Positions 35,106 through 43,297 of a stretch of DNA of 64,000 nt are shown here, one piece after another. The notes below the pieces were generated by a model, which searched no databases, was not told the origin of the DNA, and worked only from the letters and a program-made list of their open reading frames with translations. Source of the DNA: Ligilactobacillus ceti DSM 22408 (GTDB lineage Bacteria > Bacillota > Bacilli > Lactobacillales > Lactobacillaceae). How positions within the stretch are numbered: the first letter of the stretch is position 1; each line of letters opens with the position of its first letter. Position numbers and translations under genes: made by a program. The stretch spans positions 62,001-126,000 of the forward strand of contig NZ_AUHP01000012.1 of NCBI RefSeq assembly GCF_000423245.1, read 5' to 3'.

Positions 35106-36455
35106 ATGTTTAAAAATAAAAGCTACAAACAGTTATCTGACGGTTATCTTAGCAAAACACCTCTCATGCAATTTTTAGTAATTTGTATGATTTTTCCACT
35201 TTGGGGTGCAGCAGCTAGTTTAAATGATATTTTAATTACACAATTTAAAACTGTTTTCACACTTAACGATACAGCAACAGCCTTTGTTCAAAGCGCTTTT
35301 TATGGTGCTTATTTCCTAATTGCTATTCCTGCTTCTATTATCATTAAGAAAAAAAGTTATAAATTTGCAATTTTAACTGGTTTAACATTTTATATTGTAG
35401 GTTGTGGGATGTTTTTCCCAGCTAGCAAAGTGGCAACTTACAGCATGTTCTTAGTCGCAATTTTCGCGGTTGCTGTTGGTTTAAGTTTCTTAGAAACATC
35501 ATGTGATACTTACGCTTCCATGCTTGGACCTAAAGAATATGCGAACCGTCGTTTAAACTTTGCCCAAACTTTAGTTCCACTTGGTGATATTTTAGGGATT
35601 GTTTTAGGTAAATACTTCATCTTTTCTGGTGGTGGTAACTTAGCAAATACAATGGCTAAAATGAGTCCAGCTGAAGCTGAAGCTTATGGTCAAAAAATGT
35701 TACAACTAACATTAAAACCTTATAAATTTATTTTAGTAATTTTAGTAATTGTTTTCCTAATCTTAGCTTTCACTGATATGCCAAAAGCAAAAGCTTTCTC
35801 AGTAGATAAAGATGGTAATTCTGTTGAAGAAGAAAAACCTTCTATGAAAGAAACACTCCATTACCTTTTAGGTAACCGTCGTTTCAAAAAAGGTGTTTTC
35901 GCTCAATTTATGTATGTTGGTATGCAAACTGCCGTCTGGTCTTTCACAATTCGTTTAGCACTTCAATTAGACAAACATATGCCAGATAGCATCGCTGCAA
36001 ACTTTATGATTATTAGTTACGCTGCTTGGTTTGTTGGTAAACTAGTCGCTAACTACTTGATGAATCGTTACTCAATTACAAAAGTCTTAACATACTACTC
36101 ATTCTTAGGGATGATTGCCTTAATTATTACTTTTGCAATTCCAAATATGATCGCAATTTATGCAGCCATCGCAACAAGTTTCTTCTTTGGACCTTGTTGG
36201 CCAACAATTTACGCACATACACTTGATACCGTGGAAGAAAAACAATATACAGAAACAGCCGGTGCCTTTATCGTAATGGCTATTGTGGGTGGTGCTGTTA
36301 TGCCCGCAATCCAAGGTATTGTATCTGACTTAACACACTCATTACAATTCTCATTTATCGTCCCAGCAATTTGTTTTGCAGCTGTAGCTTTCTACTTTTT
36401 ATCAGAACATCGTTACGAAACAAAAATGGCTGCTGTATCTGCAAACAATAAATAA
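35106..36455 (+). CDS. FucP-family sugar:H+ symporter, probable ribose transporter
   Basis: 449 residues, 12 predicted membrane segments, of the fucose permease (FHS) branch of the major facilitator superfamily. Family blocks: FPLWGAAASLNDILITQFK in TM1, FVQSAFYGAYFLIAIPAS in TM2, and LSFLETSCDTYASMLGP after TM4. A charged cytoplasmic loop sits at ~225-255. FucP homologues carry fucose, glucose or other hexoses; the position after rbsK and rbsD points to ribose here (inference). AAAGGGG precedes the ATG; a terminator follows. Confidence 0.85.
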   Translation: MFKNKSYKQLSDGYLSKTPLMQFLVICMIFPLWGAAASLNDILITQFKTVFTLNDTATAFVQSAFYGAYFLIAIPASIIIKKKSYKFAILTGLTFYIVGCGMFFPASKVATYSMFLVAIFAVAVGLSFLETSCDTYASMLGPKEYANRRLNFAQTLVPLGDILGIVLGKYFIFSGGGNLANTMAKMSPAEAEAYGQKMLQLTLKPYKFILVILVIVFLILAFTDMPKAKAFSVDKDGNSVEEEKPSMKETLHYLLGNRRFKKGVFAQFMYVGMQTAVWSFTIRLALQLDKHMPDSIAANFMIISYAAWFVGKLVANYLMNRYSITKVLTYYSFLGMIALIITFAIPNMIAIYAAIATSFFFGPCWPTIYAHTLDTVEEKQYTETAGAFIVMAIVGGAVMPAIQGIVSDLTHSLQFSFIVPAICFAAVAFYFLSEHRYETKMAAVSANNK

Positions 36456-36465
36456 TAATTACTCG

Positions 36466-36503
36466 AAAAGAAGCTTAGCTACTCTAGTTAAGCTTCTTTT
36501 TTA
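36466..36503 (+). terminator. Rho-independent terminator of the ribose operon
   Basis: AAAAGAAGCTTA pairs with TAAGCTTCTTTT, followed by TT. Confidence 0.85.
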
Positions 36504-36549
36504 TGTTATGACCTTTACCAATACTTAAATATGTTATCTTTTCAAACCA

Positions 36550-36558
36550 TGGTAAAAT
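36550..36558 (+). promoter_or_regulatory. Extended -10 element for the DUF1002 gene
   Basis: TGGTAAAAT lies ~43 bases upstream of the start codon. The -35 is weak. Confidence 0.45.
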
Positions 36559-36600
36559 AAATTTATAAGCTCCATAAAAAATTAAAGGAGGTCTCTCATA

Positions 36601-37623
36601 ATGAAGAAACCACACTTTTCAAAATTTCTGAATTTTGCACTTACAAGTTTAATGGCAGGTATTACGCTGCTTTCAGCTATTTTCCTAGCTCAACAACCAA
36701 TTCATGCATCACAAAATGTTAACGAACATACCTTAAAAGCACCTTATGTAGTTTATGGTTCAGGTGTCTCTTCGGAAATTTATCCCAAACTCAATGATAT
36801 TTTTCAAGTAAATAATAATTTCAAAAAAATTACTGTAGACGCTAATGATTATCGACAATATATTAACCCTAACGCGACCGGCACAACTAATGCAGCTATG
36901 ATTAGTTCTGTAGCTATTGCACCAAGTGATCCTGGATCAGGTGTTCGTGTTAATATCAAAGACTATAATGGCCAAAATAATATTTTAAAAGTAACTTCTC
37001 AACAATATGCCATGGTCGCTCAAATGGCTGGTGTAACTGATATTAATATTATCGTTACTGCTAATACACCTGTTTCTGGCGAATCAGCTTTAACTGGTGT
37101 TTATAAAGCGCTCGCAGCTGATGGAGCTACAATTGATACAGAAAACACTAAAGCCGCTAATGAAATGATCCGTGCTACACAACCTGCTATTGCAGCTAAC
37201 AAAGATGATAAAACATATCCTGGTAAATTAATGGCTGCTATTGGTGAAGTTTCCAAACAAGTTGCTGAACAAAAACAAAAAACCGATCAATTAGCTACTA
37301 AACAAGATATTCAAAGAATGTTAGAGCAAGCTCTCCAAAAACAAGGAATTGCTAATCAAACAGCGCCTCAACATATCACTGTCATTGTGAATGCTTTAAT
37401 TACTTTTGAAAATTCACCAATTGCTTCTAGTAAAAGTTATATTAAAAACGTTTCTAATACAATTAACAACGTCATTAATTCTACGGGTAATTTAATGACA
37501 CAAGCTAAAGACTGGCTTAATAGTACTGATTTTAAAGACGCAACACAAGCAGCCTCCAAAACTGCCCAATCTTGGATTGCTAAAATTATCCAATGGTTTA
37601 AAGAGCTCTTAAATCTGAATTAA
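36601..37623 (+). CDS. Secreted DUF1002-family protein
   Basis: 340 residues with an N-terminal signal peptide (FALTSLMAGITLLSAIFLA, cleavage probably near QPIHA-SQN, residue ~37). The body fits DUF1002: YVVYGSGVSSEIYPKL, AMISSVAIAPSDPGSGVRVNI and QYAMVAQMAGVTDINIIVTA. The function of this family is not known. The C-terminal half is Gln/Lys-rich with probable helices (KQVAEQKQKTDQLATKQDIQ) and ends in IIQWFKELLNL, possibly amphipathic. A strong AAAGGAGG Shine-Dalgarno is present. It is monocistronic with its own terminator. Confidence 0.82.
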   Translation: MKKPHFSKFLNFALTSLMAGITLLSAIFLAQQPIHASQNVNEHTLKAPYVVYGSGVSSEIYPKLNDIFQVNNNFKKITVDANDYRQYINPNATGTTNAAMISSVAIAPSDPGSGVRVNIKDYNGQNNILKVTSQQYAMVAQMAGVTDINIIVTANTPVSGESALTGVYKALAADGATIDTENTKAANEMIRATQPAIAANKDDKTYPGKLMAAIGEVSKQVAEQKQKTDQLATKQDIQRMLEQALQKQGIANQTAPQHITVIVNALITFENSPIASSKSYIKNVSNTINNVINSTGNLMTQAKDWLNSTDFKDATQAASKTAQSWIAKIIQWFKELLNLN

Positions 37624-37665
37624 ACAAAAAACAGGACTTTTCAATTTGAAAAGTCCTGTTTTTAT
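37624..37665 (+). terminator. Rho-independent terminator of the DUF1002 gene
   Basis: AAACAGGACTTTTCAA pairs with TTGAAAAGTCCTGTTTTTAT. Confidence 0.9.
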
Positions 37666-38126
37666 ATGTATATATAAAAAACGCTCCCTGCGTAGCTAGA
37701 CAAGAAACGTTTCTCATTTGGGTTATTACTTAATTTAAAATCCACAAAAAAGTTGACAGGTTAAGTAGATCTCATTCCTGAAAAATTCTCGCCCCAGTCA
37801 AAAGCTTAAATTTTTTGATACTACTTATCTTAATTACAAATTTTAAAAAAGCTGTTTTTATGTGTAATAACACGTTTGTTTAACCCCTACGGAACATTTT
37901 ACCATATAAAAGTTTAAATTCGTATGCTATATAAGAAGTTTTTGCAATCTTTTGCCGAATATTTCACAATTGTTAATATATTAACTAGTAATATTCTTGT
38001 TGCTTTTTTTAAAAGATTACTAATACTTAAATAATTTATTAGAATACAAATTTCATTTAAATTTGCAATCTGACGCAACTTCTTGAATAATAGACTTATC
38101 TTATTTTTTTACAAAGGATCTTAATT
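37666..38126. other. 461-bp region without a recognisable gene
   Basis: AT-rich sequence with no open frame that has a ribosome binding site. A perfect 12-bp palindrome AGAAACGTTTCT (37703-37714) with a central CG resembles a LacI-type operator half-pair but has no clear promoter nearby. The final bases carry the AAAGGA Shine-Dalgarno of gtrA. I see no tRNA or riboswitch. Confidence 0.45.
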
Positions 38127-38552
38127 ATGAAAACTTCATTTTTTAATAAATATAAAAATTTCTTTGATATCACCATGTTAAAATTTATTATTGTAGGAAT
38201 CATTAATACTATTGTTGGTATGGGCGCTATGTTAATTGCTGCTAATGTTTTTAATTGTGGCTATTGGTTTTCATCAGCTGCCAATTATATTATCGGAAGT
38301 ATTGTAAGTTATTTTCTCAATAAATATTTTACATTCCAAGATAAAAAGAAATCATTTAAAACCGTTTTGAAATTCATTATCAATATTAGTGTTTGTTATT
38401 TAATTGCTTATGGTGTCGCCAAACCGCTTATTTATGCTATTTTTAGTTTTACTTCTGCTAAAATTCAACTTAATATTGCAATGTTAACAGGCTCAGTTAT
38501 TTTTGTAGCATTAAATTATTTAGGCCAACGTTTTTGGGCTTTTAAACATTAA
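38127..38552 (+). CDS. GtrA-like membrane protein
   Basis: 141 residues with four probable membrane helices. The GtrA pattern is clear: MLKFIIVGIINTIVGMG in helix 1, ANYIIGSIVSYFLNKYFTF between helices 2 and 3, and a Trp-Phe-aromatic end (NYLGQRFWAF). GtrA proteins are thought to help move undecaprenyl-linked sugars or to support glycosylation of wall polymers. There is no glycosyltransferase beside it. AAAGGA lies 8 bases before the ATG. It is followed 31 bases on by a tiny membrane protein, likely in the same transcript. Confidence 0.85.
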   Translation: MKTSFFNKYKNFFDITMLKFIIVGIINTIVGMGAMLIAANVFNCGYWFSSAANYIIGSIVSYFLNKYFTFQDKKKSFKTVLKFIINISVCYLIAYGVAKPLIYAIFSFTSAKIQLNIAMLTGSVIFVALNYLGQRFWAFKH

Positions 38553-38583
38553 TTTGTATTTTTTAGAGAAAGGATCTCCTACT

Positions 38584-38766
38584 ATGTCATTTGAAATAAT
38601 TCATAATATTCAAGTTGGTTTAGCTATTTCACAAACGATTATCTTTTTTATGTATATGGGATTTGATCATTTACCATTTAAAGCTCCACTTTGGGTAAAA
38701 CCTATTTTGAAATATTGTATGGTTGCTATTATTATTATTTTTACTGGTTTATTTGCTTTTAAATAA
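38584..38766 (+). CDS. 60-residue membrane protein of unknown function
   Basis: Start ATG 38584 is preceded by AAAGGA at 9 bases; the frame opens earlier with a TTG that has no site. Two hydrophobic helices (~residues 11-27 and ~39-57), with a basic/amphipathic linker between, containing KAPLWVKPILKY. I do not recognise the family. It lies between gtrA and a strong terminator, so it is probably co-transcribed with gtrA. Confidence 0.65.
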   Translation: MSFEIIHNIQVGLAISQTIIFFMYMGFDHLPFKAPLWVKPILKYCMVAIIIIFTGLFAFK

Positions 38767-38769
38767 ATA

Positions 38770-38808
38770 AGTAATCCGCTCAGCCGAATGGCTGAGCGGA
38801 TTTTTTAA
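38770..38808. terminator. Bidirectional terminator between the 60-residue protein gene and mupG
   Basis: AATCCGCTCAGCC (38773-38785) pairs with GGCTGAGCGGATT (38790-38802), followed by TTTT on plus. On minus the following run is weaker. Confidence 0.9.
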
Positions 38809-38824
38809 TTTTGGAGGTTTTGTA

Positions 38825-39916
38825 TTATTGAGCTTGTAACTTAAATTTCGTCCAAGGTTTTATATATTCTAATAAAAATCTTTCTTCTGGTTTAATTCGT
38901 GCTACTAAATTTTTACGTATATCTTGTTGCGGTTTTAAAATAATTTGTAATTCATTTTTATAATTTTTAAAATCATCATTCCCTATCACAATATCTCCCA
39001 ATTGAAGTTCTTGTGTATGATTATGAGCCGGGTTAGCCTTCTGAGCATATTTTACTCGTGGTTGTGTCGAACGAATTACTAAATCAGTAATATCTCCTCG
39101 CCGAAAATGAAGGTTTTTTTCAACAATTTCTTTTTCTAAAGTTGTTGTTTGTTGTTCATATTCGACATTGAGCGTTAAACAGTAACGATTAACAGCCGCT
39201 AATTGCGCTAATTCCTCATCTGTTGCATAGGCATTCCCAATAATTACCGTATCAATTAAATTAGTCGCAAATAAATGTTTCGCCTGTAAAGCTATTGGCC
39301 AATCTCGGTGGATTTCTAATGTTGGTAAACCATCATTAATCGTCCACGGACCACCTGTTGCCGTTTGACTTGTCACAAACGCCGCCGTTTTTATCCCATA
39401 TTTTTTAAATCGTTGACTAGCTTTAACAAAGAAATCATATGGTAAACCAGACCCTTTTTGCGGATATAAATTATGACATCCGTAAATAAACGGAGCATTT
39501 GGTTGATAAGTCATAATATTATCTAAATAAGCAACATCATTACTCATATTCAATTCGATTTTTAACCCTTCTGGATTATATGATAAAAGCGATTCTTGTA
39601 ACCCCGAAAAAGCCTCGTCTAATCGAATACCACTCGCACCTAACGCTTTAAATAAACTCAAATCTTGATAGGAAATTCCTAATTTTGTAAAAGTTTGCGG
39701 ATTAATATCTAAAATCACTTCAAAATTCAAATCTCGCGCAAAATGAATAATTTGACTAAATTTTTCTAATGTGGCAGTTTGGTTTTCTGGGCTAACTTCT
39801 AACATACTCATAAAAACACGTGTATATCCTAGTGTAGCAGCTTTTTCCAAATAGATTTGATCTTGTTTTGGATCACTATGATCTGGATAGATGGATATTC
39901 CAATTTCTCTCAACAT
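38825..39916 (-). CDS. mupG: MupG-type 6-phospho-N-acetylmuramidase (DUF871)
   Basis: 363 residues. An N-terminal TIM barrel (EIGISIYPDHSDPKQDQIYL, VFMSMLEVSP, VILDINPQTF, IRLDEAFSG, LNMSNDVAYL, FIYGCHNLYPQKGSGL) precedes a C-terminal cyclophilin-like domain (RSTQPRVKYAQ ... LQLGDIVIGNDDF), the DUF871 architecture of MupG. MupG cleaves MurNAc-6-phosphate-GlcNAc made by a PTS. It closes a minus-strand operon IIC-IIB-IIA-mupG, so the PTS probably imports the phosphorylated disaccharide substrate. No murQ or murR is in the window. Confidence 0.87.
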   Translation of the reverse strand: MLREIGISIYPDHSDPKQDQIYLEKAATLGYTRVFMSMLEVSPENQTATLEKFSQIIHFARDLNFEVILDINPQTFTKLGISYQDLSLFKALGASGIRLDEAFSGLQESLLSYNPEGLKIELNMSNDVAYLDNIMTYQPNAPFIYGCHNLYPQKGSGLPYDFFVKASQRFKKYGIKTAAFVTSQTATGGPWTINDGLPTLEIHRDWPIALQAKHLFATNLIDTVIIGNAYATDEELAQLAAVNRYCLTLNVEYEQQTTTLEKEIVEKNLHFRRGDITDLVIRSTQPRVKYAQKANPAHNHTQELQLGDIVIGNDDFKNYKNELQIILKPQQDIRKNLVARIKPEERFLLEYIKPWTKFKLQAQ

Positions 39917-39977
39917 TAATTAACAACCTTTCTCCTTTGTGTATTTCAACTGTCCCTCACAGTTGAAATTCGTTTAA

Positions 39978-40301
39978 CTATTTTTGGTCTTTCAAACGTT
40001 GATATAATTCAACCATTTCACCCGCTAAATCCCGAAAAGTAATCGCATTCATCAAATGGTCTTGAGAATGAACGGTTAAAAGTGTAATGGTTTGTGTTTC
40101 GCCTTGTGCTTCCGAAGTAAGCATGGCTGTTTGAGAATTATGCGCCGCATGTAAAGCTTGATCAGCTTCTGCTAATTTGGCATTAGCTTGAATAAAATCG
40201 CCACTTTTAGCTGCTCGAATCGCTTCAAAAGCAAAACTTTTCGCATTTCCTCCGTTAATAATTAATCCCATAATCGCTTCCATATTATTATTTTCTGTCA
40301 T
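39978..40301 (-). CDS. PTS lactose/cellobiose-family IIA component
   Basis: 107 residues from ATG 40299-40301 (GAGG 8 bases upstream). The phosphorylated His and the metal-binding Asp of the Lac-family IIA trimer are in LLTVHSQDHLMNA. It relays phosphate from HPr to IIB. It is third in the IIC-IIB-IIA-mupG operon. Confidence 0.93.
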   Translation of the reverse strand: MTENNNMEAIMGLIINGGNAKSFAFEAIRAAKSGDFIQANAKLAEADQALHAAHNSQTAMLTSEAQGETQTITLLTVHSQDHLMNAITFRDLAGEMVELYQRLKDQK

Positions 40302-40325
40302 TTTCAAATCCTCATTTATTCTTTT

Positions 40326-40664
40326 TTAAGCTTCAATTAAACTTAATGCTTGTTTTAAAACAGCTTCCCCATTCATCATGCCGTACGCTTGCATATCAAT
40401 CACAGCTAATGGAATTGGGTTCCCTAAACTATTTTTTTCATTAGCTAAAAGTTGTTTGAAATCTGCTTCCATATAGCGAACTTGCGGTCCTAAAAGCACG
40501 CAATCAATCGTTTGTTGCGCTAATTGTTGGGAAACTTCACTCGCCCCAGTCGCAAAAATATCAACGTCAATTCCTTGTGCTTGTGCGCTCGCTTGCATTT
40601 TAGTTACTAATAAACTCGTACTCATGCCCGCCGCACAATTTAACATAATAGTATATTTTGCCAT
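40326..40664 (-). CDS. PTS lactose/cellobiose-family IIB component
   Basis: 112 residues from ATG 40662-40664 (AAGGAAG 8 bases upstream; a TTG two codons earlier is less likely). The phospho-Cys is at position 10 in IMLNCAAGMSTSLL, the usual Lac-family IIB P-loop. VLLGPQVRYM is the conserved second block. It phosphorylates sugar during transport by IIC. Confidence 0.93.
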   Translation of the reverse strand: MAKYTIMLNCAAGMSTSLLVTKMQASAQAQGIDVDIFATGASEVSQQLAQQTIDCVLLGPQVRYMEADFKQLLANEKNSLGNPIPLAVIDMQAYGMMNGEAVLKQALSLIEA

Positions 40665-40694
40665 TTTCAAAACTTCCTTTTTTATAAATTTAAT

Positions 40695-41969
40695 TTATCC
40701 TAAATCACTATTTAAATTTTTACGATCAGCTACTTTGAAGAAATAGTAGTAAATCAAAGCATCCACCACTAAACATACTACTTGCGTAATCGCTCCAGAA
40801 ATATGTCCGGTTGATAAAAATCCGGAAATAATAACTGGTGTCGTCCACGGTACCATAATCCCAATTGTTTTAGCACAAAGTCCAGTCGCCATAGCAAAAT
40901 AAGTAATTAAAACATTCGCAATTGGTGCCAAAATAAAAGGTACTGCGAGATAGATATTTAAAACAATTGGTGTCCCGAAAATAATCGGCTCATTAATATT
41001 AAATAACGCCGGTACAATTTCTAATCGACCCAAAGTTTTATATTCTTCACTTTTAGAAAATAACACCATTAACAAAGCTAAACCTAACGTTGCACCAGCT
41101 CCACCAATATGAACAAAATTATCAAAGAATTGAGCTGTAATAATATTAGGTAATTCTTTATGCGCTGTGAATGCGGTTGCATTTTGTTGCATAGCTTGTA
41201 ACCAAAAAGCCATCATCACACCACCAACAACATTCCCACCATGAACACCAAAGAGCCACAATACGGAAATTAATAACTCGCATAATAAAGCACCTGGTAA
41301 ACTCACACCAACAGCAGATAGTGGTTTAAAAATAAATTGCATTAAGCCTGGAATAGTTTCAATTGGTGTAAATGAGACACCCAAACGAATTAACCAAACT
41401 AATACTAGACAAAAGAACCCCGGAAATAACGATGTGAAAGAACTGCTCACAGCCGGCGGAACTGTCGCTGGCATTTTAATTGTTAAATCTTTGTGAACTA
41501 ACCAAACATAAAAATCTGTAATAAATAATCCGACTAAAATTGCAATAAATAAACTTGTTGCACCCATTTGGGACAATGGAATATAAAAAGCACCTTTCTT
41601 TAATTCAAATGGAATTGTTAAGAAAAAAGCACTCATTGAGATCAATGTTGCGGGTAAAGGCGCAACATCTCCATAACTTTTCGCTAAATTATAAGAAATC
41701 CCAATCACGGCAATTAATCCCATCAATGAAAATGATGCAAATGTAATTTGTTGTATAACAAGATTCCAATTCGAGCCAAAGGTTTTCGCCATAAAATCTA
41801 AGTAACCTTTAATTGGAAATTGACCAATAATCATAAATAACGATCCAATAATCAACAACGGAACCACTTGCGCAATCCCATCACGTAAAGCCACCATATG
41901 TCGTGATGATGATATTTTGCCAACTACCTTAAAAACTTTATCTTTAAAAGAAACACTATCAGCTACCAT
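40695..41969 (-). CDS. PTS lactose/cellobiose-family IIC permease
   Basis: 424 residues with about ten membrane segments. Family blocks: MVALRDGIAQVVPLLIIGS at the N-terminus, LWLFGVHGGNVVGGVM, and GRLEIVPALFNINEPIIFGTPIVLNI (the conserved N-E-P-I/V-x-F-G-x-P). The exact sugar cannot be told from the sequence. The link to mupG suggests a MurNAc-containing or other GlcNAc-type disaccharide rather than plain cellobiose. It is first gene of the operon, under a promoter with a GntR-type operator. Confidence 0.92.
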   Translation of the reverse strand: MVADSVSFKDKVFKVVGKISSSRHMVALRDGIAQVVPLLIIGSLFMIIGQFPIKGYLDFMAKTFGSNWNLVIQQITFASFSLMGLIAVIGISYNLAKSYGDVAPLPATLISMSAFFLTIPFELKKGAFYIPLSQMGATSLFIAILVGLFITDFYVWLVHKDLTIKMPATVPPAVSSSFTSLFPGFFCLVLVWLIRLGVSFTPIETIPGLMQFIFKPLSAVGVSLPGALLCELLISVLWLFGVHGGNVVGGVMMAFWLQAMQQNATAFTAHKELPNIITAQFFDNFVHIGGAGATLGLALLMVLFSKSEEYKTLGRLEIVPALFNINEPIIFGTPIVLNIYLAVPFILAPIANVLITYFAMATGLCAKTIGIMVPWTTPVIISGFLSTGHISGAITQVVCLVVDALIYYYFFKVADRKNLNSDLG

Positions 41970-42010
41970 ATTCCCACTCCTTTTTTGTAATCGTTGTCAA
42001 CAACACCTAG

Positions 42011-42039
42011 AGTATATTCGGTATATACCAAAAAAACAA
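42011..42039 (-). promoter_or_regulatory. PTS operon promoter with operator in the spacer
   Basis: On minus: -35 TTGTTT (42034-42039), 17-bp spacer, -10 TATACT (42011-42016). The spacer holds the palindrome GGTATATACC (42020-42029), which resembles GntR/HutC-family NagR sites. Binding there would block RNA polymerase. Confidence 0.68.
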
Positions 42040-42072
42040 GGCTTTTTTTCGTTGTTATATCAAGGTTTGTAG

Positions 42073-42084
42073 TGGTCTAGTCCA
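42073..42084. promoter_or_regulatory. dre-like site (GntR-family NagR/YvoA)
   Basis: TGGTCTAGTCCA differs by one base from the YvoA/NagR dre motif TGGTCTAGACCA. It lies ~35 bp upstream of the PTS -35. Confidence 0.5.
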
Positions 42085-42278
42085 TATTTCACCTTTCAAA
42101 AAATAGCATCAAATCAATCTTTTTTATCATTTAAAAACCTTTTAAAATTTTTTTGGTATAAACTAGAATATTGGTATAGTTTTCTTCGTTTTTATGGTTT
42201 CGATAAGTATTAAGTTAACGTTTCAAAAGAAGGTTATTTATAAAATGTTTTATTTTTATTTTTATAAATTGTGAACAA

Positions 42279-42318
42279 CAAAAAAACAGTTGCTTTCTTT
42301 TTTAGAAAACAACTGTCT
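42279..42318 (-). terminator. Rho-independent terminator of the SPFH gene
   Basis: CAGTTG-TTTTCT / AGAAAGCAACTG imperfect stem, followed by TTTTTTTG on minus. Confidence 0.75.
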
Positions 42319-42330
42319 AAAATCTTATTT

Positions 42331-43191
42331 TTAATTAGCTCCCGTATTAATAACTGGTTGAGTTCCTCGTTCACTAATAATAGCCACCATAATATTATTA
42401 ATAACTTGCAATTTTTGTTCTTCGGTTAAATTCAAACCTGTCTCTTGTGCTAATTGTTCGATCGCTTCTTCTGTAATCGAAACTGCACCTTCAACAATCA
42501 TTTTTCGTGCTGATAAGATGGCCGATGATTGTTGACGTTGTAACATTGCACTAGCAATTTCTGTTGCATAAGCTAAGTGTGTTAATCTTGTTTCTACAAT
42601 TTCAACACCTGCCACATTTAAACGTTCTTGTAATTCTTCTGCTAATCGTTGTGATACTTCAGTGGGATTTCCACGTAAAGTTAGTTCACTTTCATCTTCA
42701 AAAATATCATACGGATATTCACTAGCAACGTGTCGAATAGCGGATTCACTTTGAATTTGAATAAATTCTTCATAATCATCAACTGAAAATAACGCAGTTG
42801 CTGTATCAACTACTCTAAAAACAATTACAGCAGCAATTTCAATCGGATTACCTTTAGCATCATTAACTTTTAAAATGGGACTATTAAAGTTCCCCACTCT
42901 TAATGACACTGTTTCTTTAGTTGTAAAAGGAACTACCATAAATAATCCCGCTTCACGAATTGTACCAATATAGTTACCAAAGAAAGTTAATACTTTACCT
43001 TCATTAGGATTAACTGTTGTTAATGAGGTACTAAATAAAGCTGCGATAATAATTAAGAAGATTCCTAAAGTTGTACTTCCTTCGCCGCTAATAAAGTGTC
43101 GAATAATGTTCCACACTCCATAAATTCCGACTGCAAAGGTAATAATTAACCCGATAAAACCATTAATATAAACGGCCTTTTTTTCTTTCAT
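42331..43191 (-). CDS. SPFH/Band 7 domain membrane protein
   Basis: 286 residues from ATG 43189-43191 (GAGGAG 7 bases upstream). Two N-terminal hydrophobic segments (~10-30, ~40-58) are followed by the SPFH domain (TVNPNEGKVLTFFGNYIGTIREAGLFMVVPF, ~65-235) with the HflK/stomatin-type SESAIRHVASEYPYD block, and a helical tail. Such proteins form membrane microdomain scaffolds or cages. The gene stands alone between fbp and the PTS operon, so no partner can be named. Confidence 0.9.
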   Translation of the reverse strand: MKEKKAVYINGFIGLIITFAVGIYGVWNIIRHFISGEGSTTLGIFLIIIAALFSTSLTTVNPNEGKVLTFFGNYIGTIREAGLFMVVPFTTKETVSLRVGNFNSPILKVNDAKGNPIEIAAVIVFRVVDTATALFSVDDYEEFIQIQSESAIRHVASEYPYDIFEDESELTLRGNPTEVSQRLAEELQERLNVAGVEIVETRLTHLAYATEIASAMLQRQQSSAILSARKMIVEGAVSITEEAIEQLAQETGLNLTEEQKLQVINNIMVAIISERGTQPVINTGAN

Positions 43192-43221
43192 TTCACCACT
43201 CCTCAAGACTAATTATACCAT

Positions 43222-43235
43222 ATTTCCCGGGAAAT
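43222..43235. promoter_or_regulatory. Noc binding site (NBS), perfect
   Basis: ATTTCCCGGGAAAT lies between the SPFH gene start and the fbp terminator. It could overlap the SPFH promoter. Confidence 0.82.
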
Positions 43236-43257
43236 ACTTGCCAAACGCAACTAGACC

Positions 43258-43294
43258 AAAACACCGGATTGCGTTAGCAATCCGGCGTTTTTTT
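43258..43294. terminator. Terminator after fbp
   Basis: CCGGATTGC-GTTA-GCAATCCGG stem-loop (43264-43285). On minus it is followed by TGTTTTGG, a modest U-tract; the plus-strand U-tract is stronger. Confidence 0.75.
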
Positions 43295-43297
43295 ATT

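Larger units (their letters stand above)
41970..42330. other. 361-bp regulatory region of the PTS operon
   Basis: Contains the PTS promoter with an embedded operator (42011-42039), a dre-like site (42073-42084), two related half-sites (TGGTATAAACTA 42154-42165 and TGGTATAGTTTT 42172-42183), and the terminator of the SPFH gene (42279-42318). No gene is seen. Confidence 0.6.
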
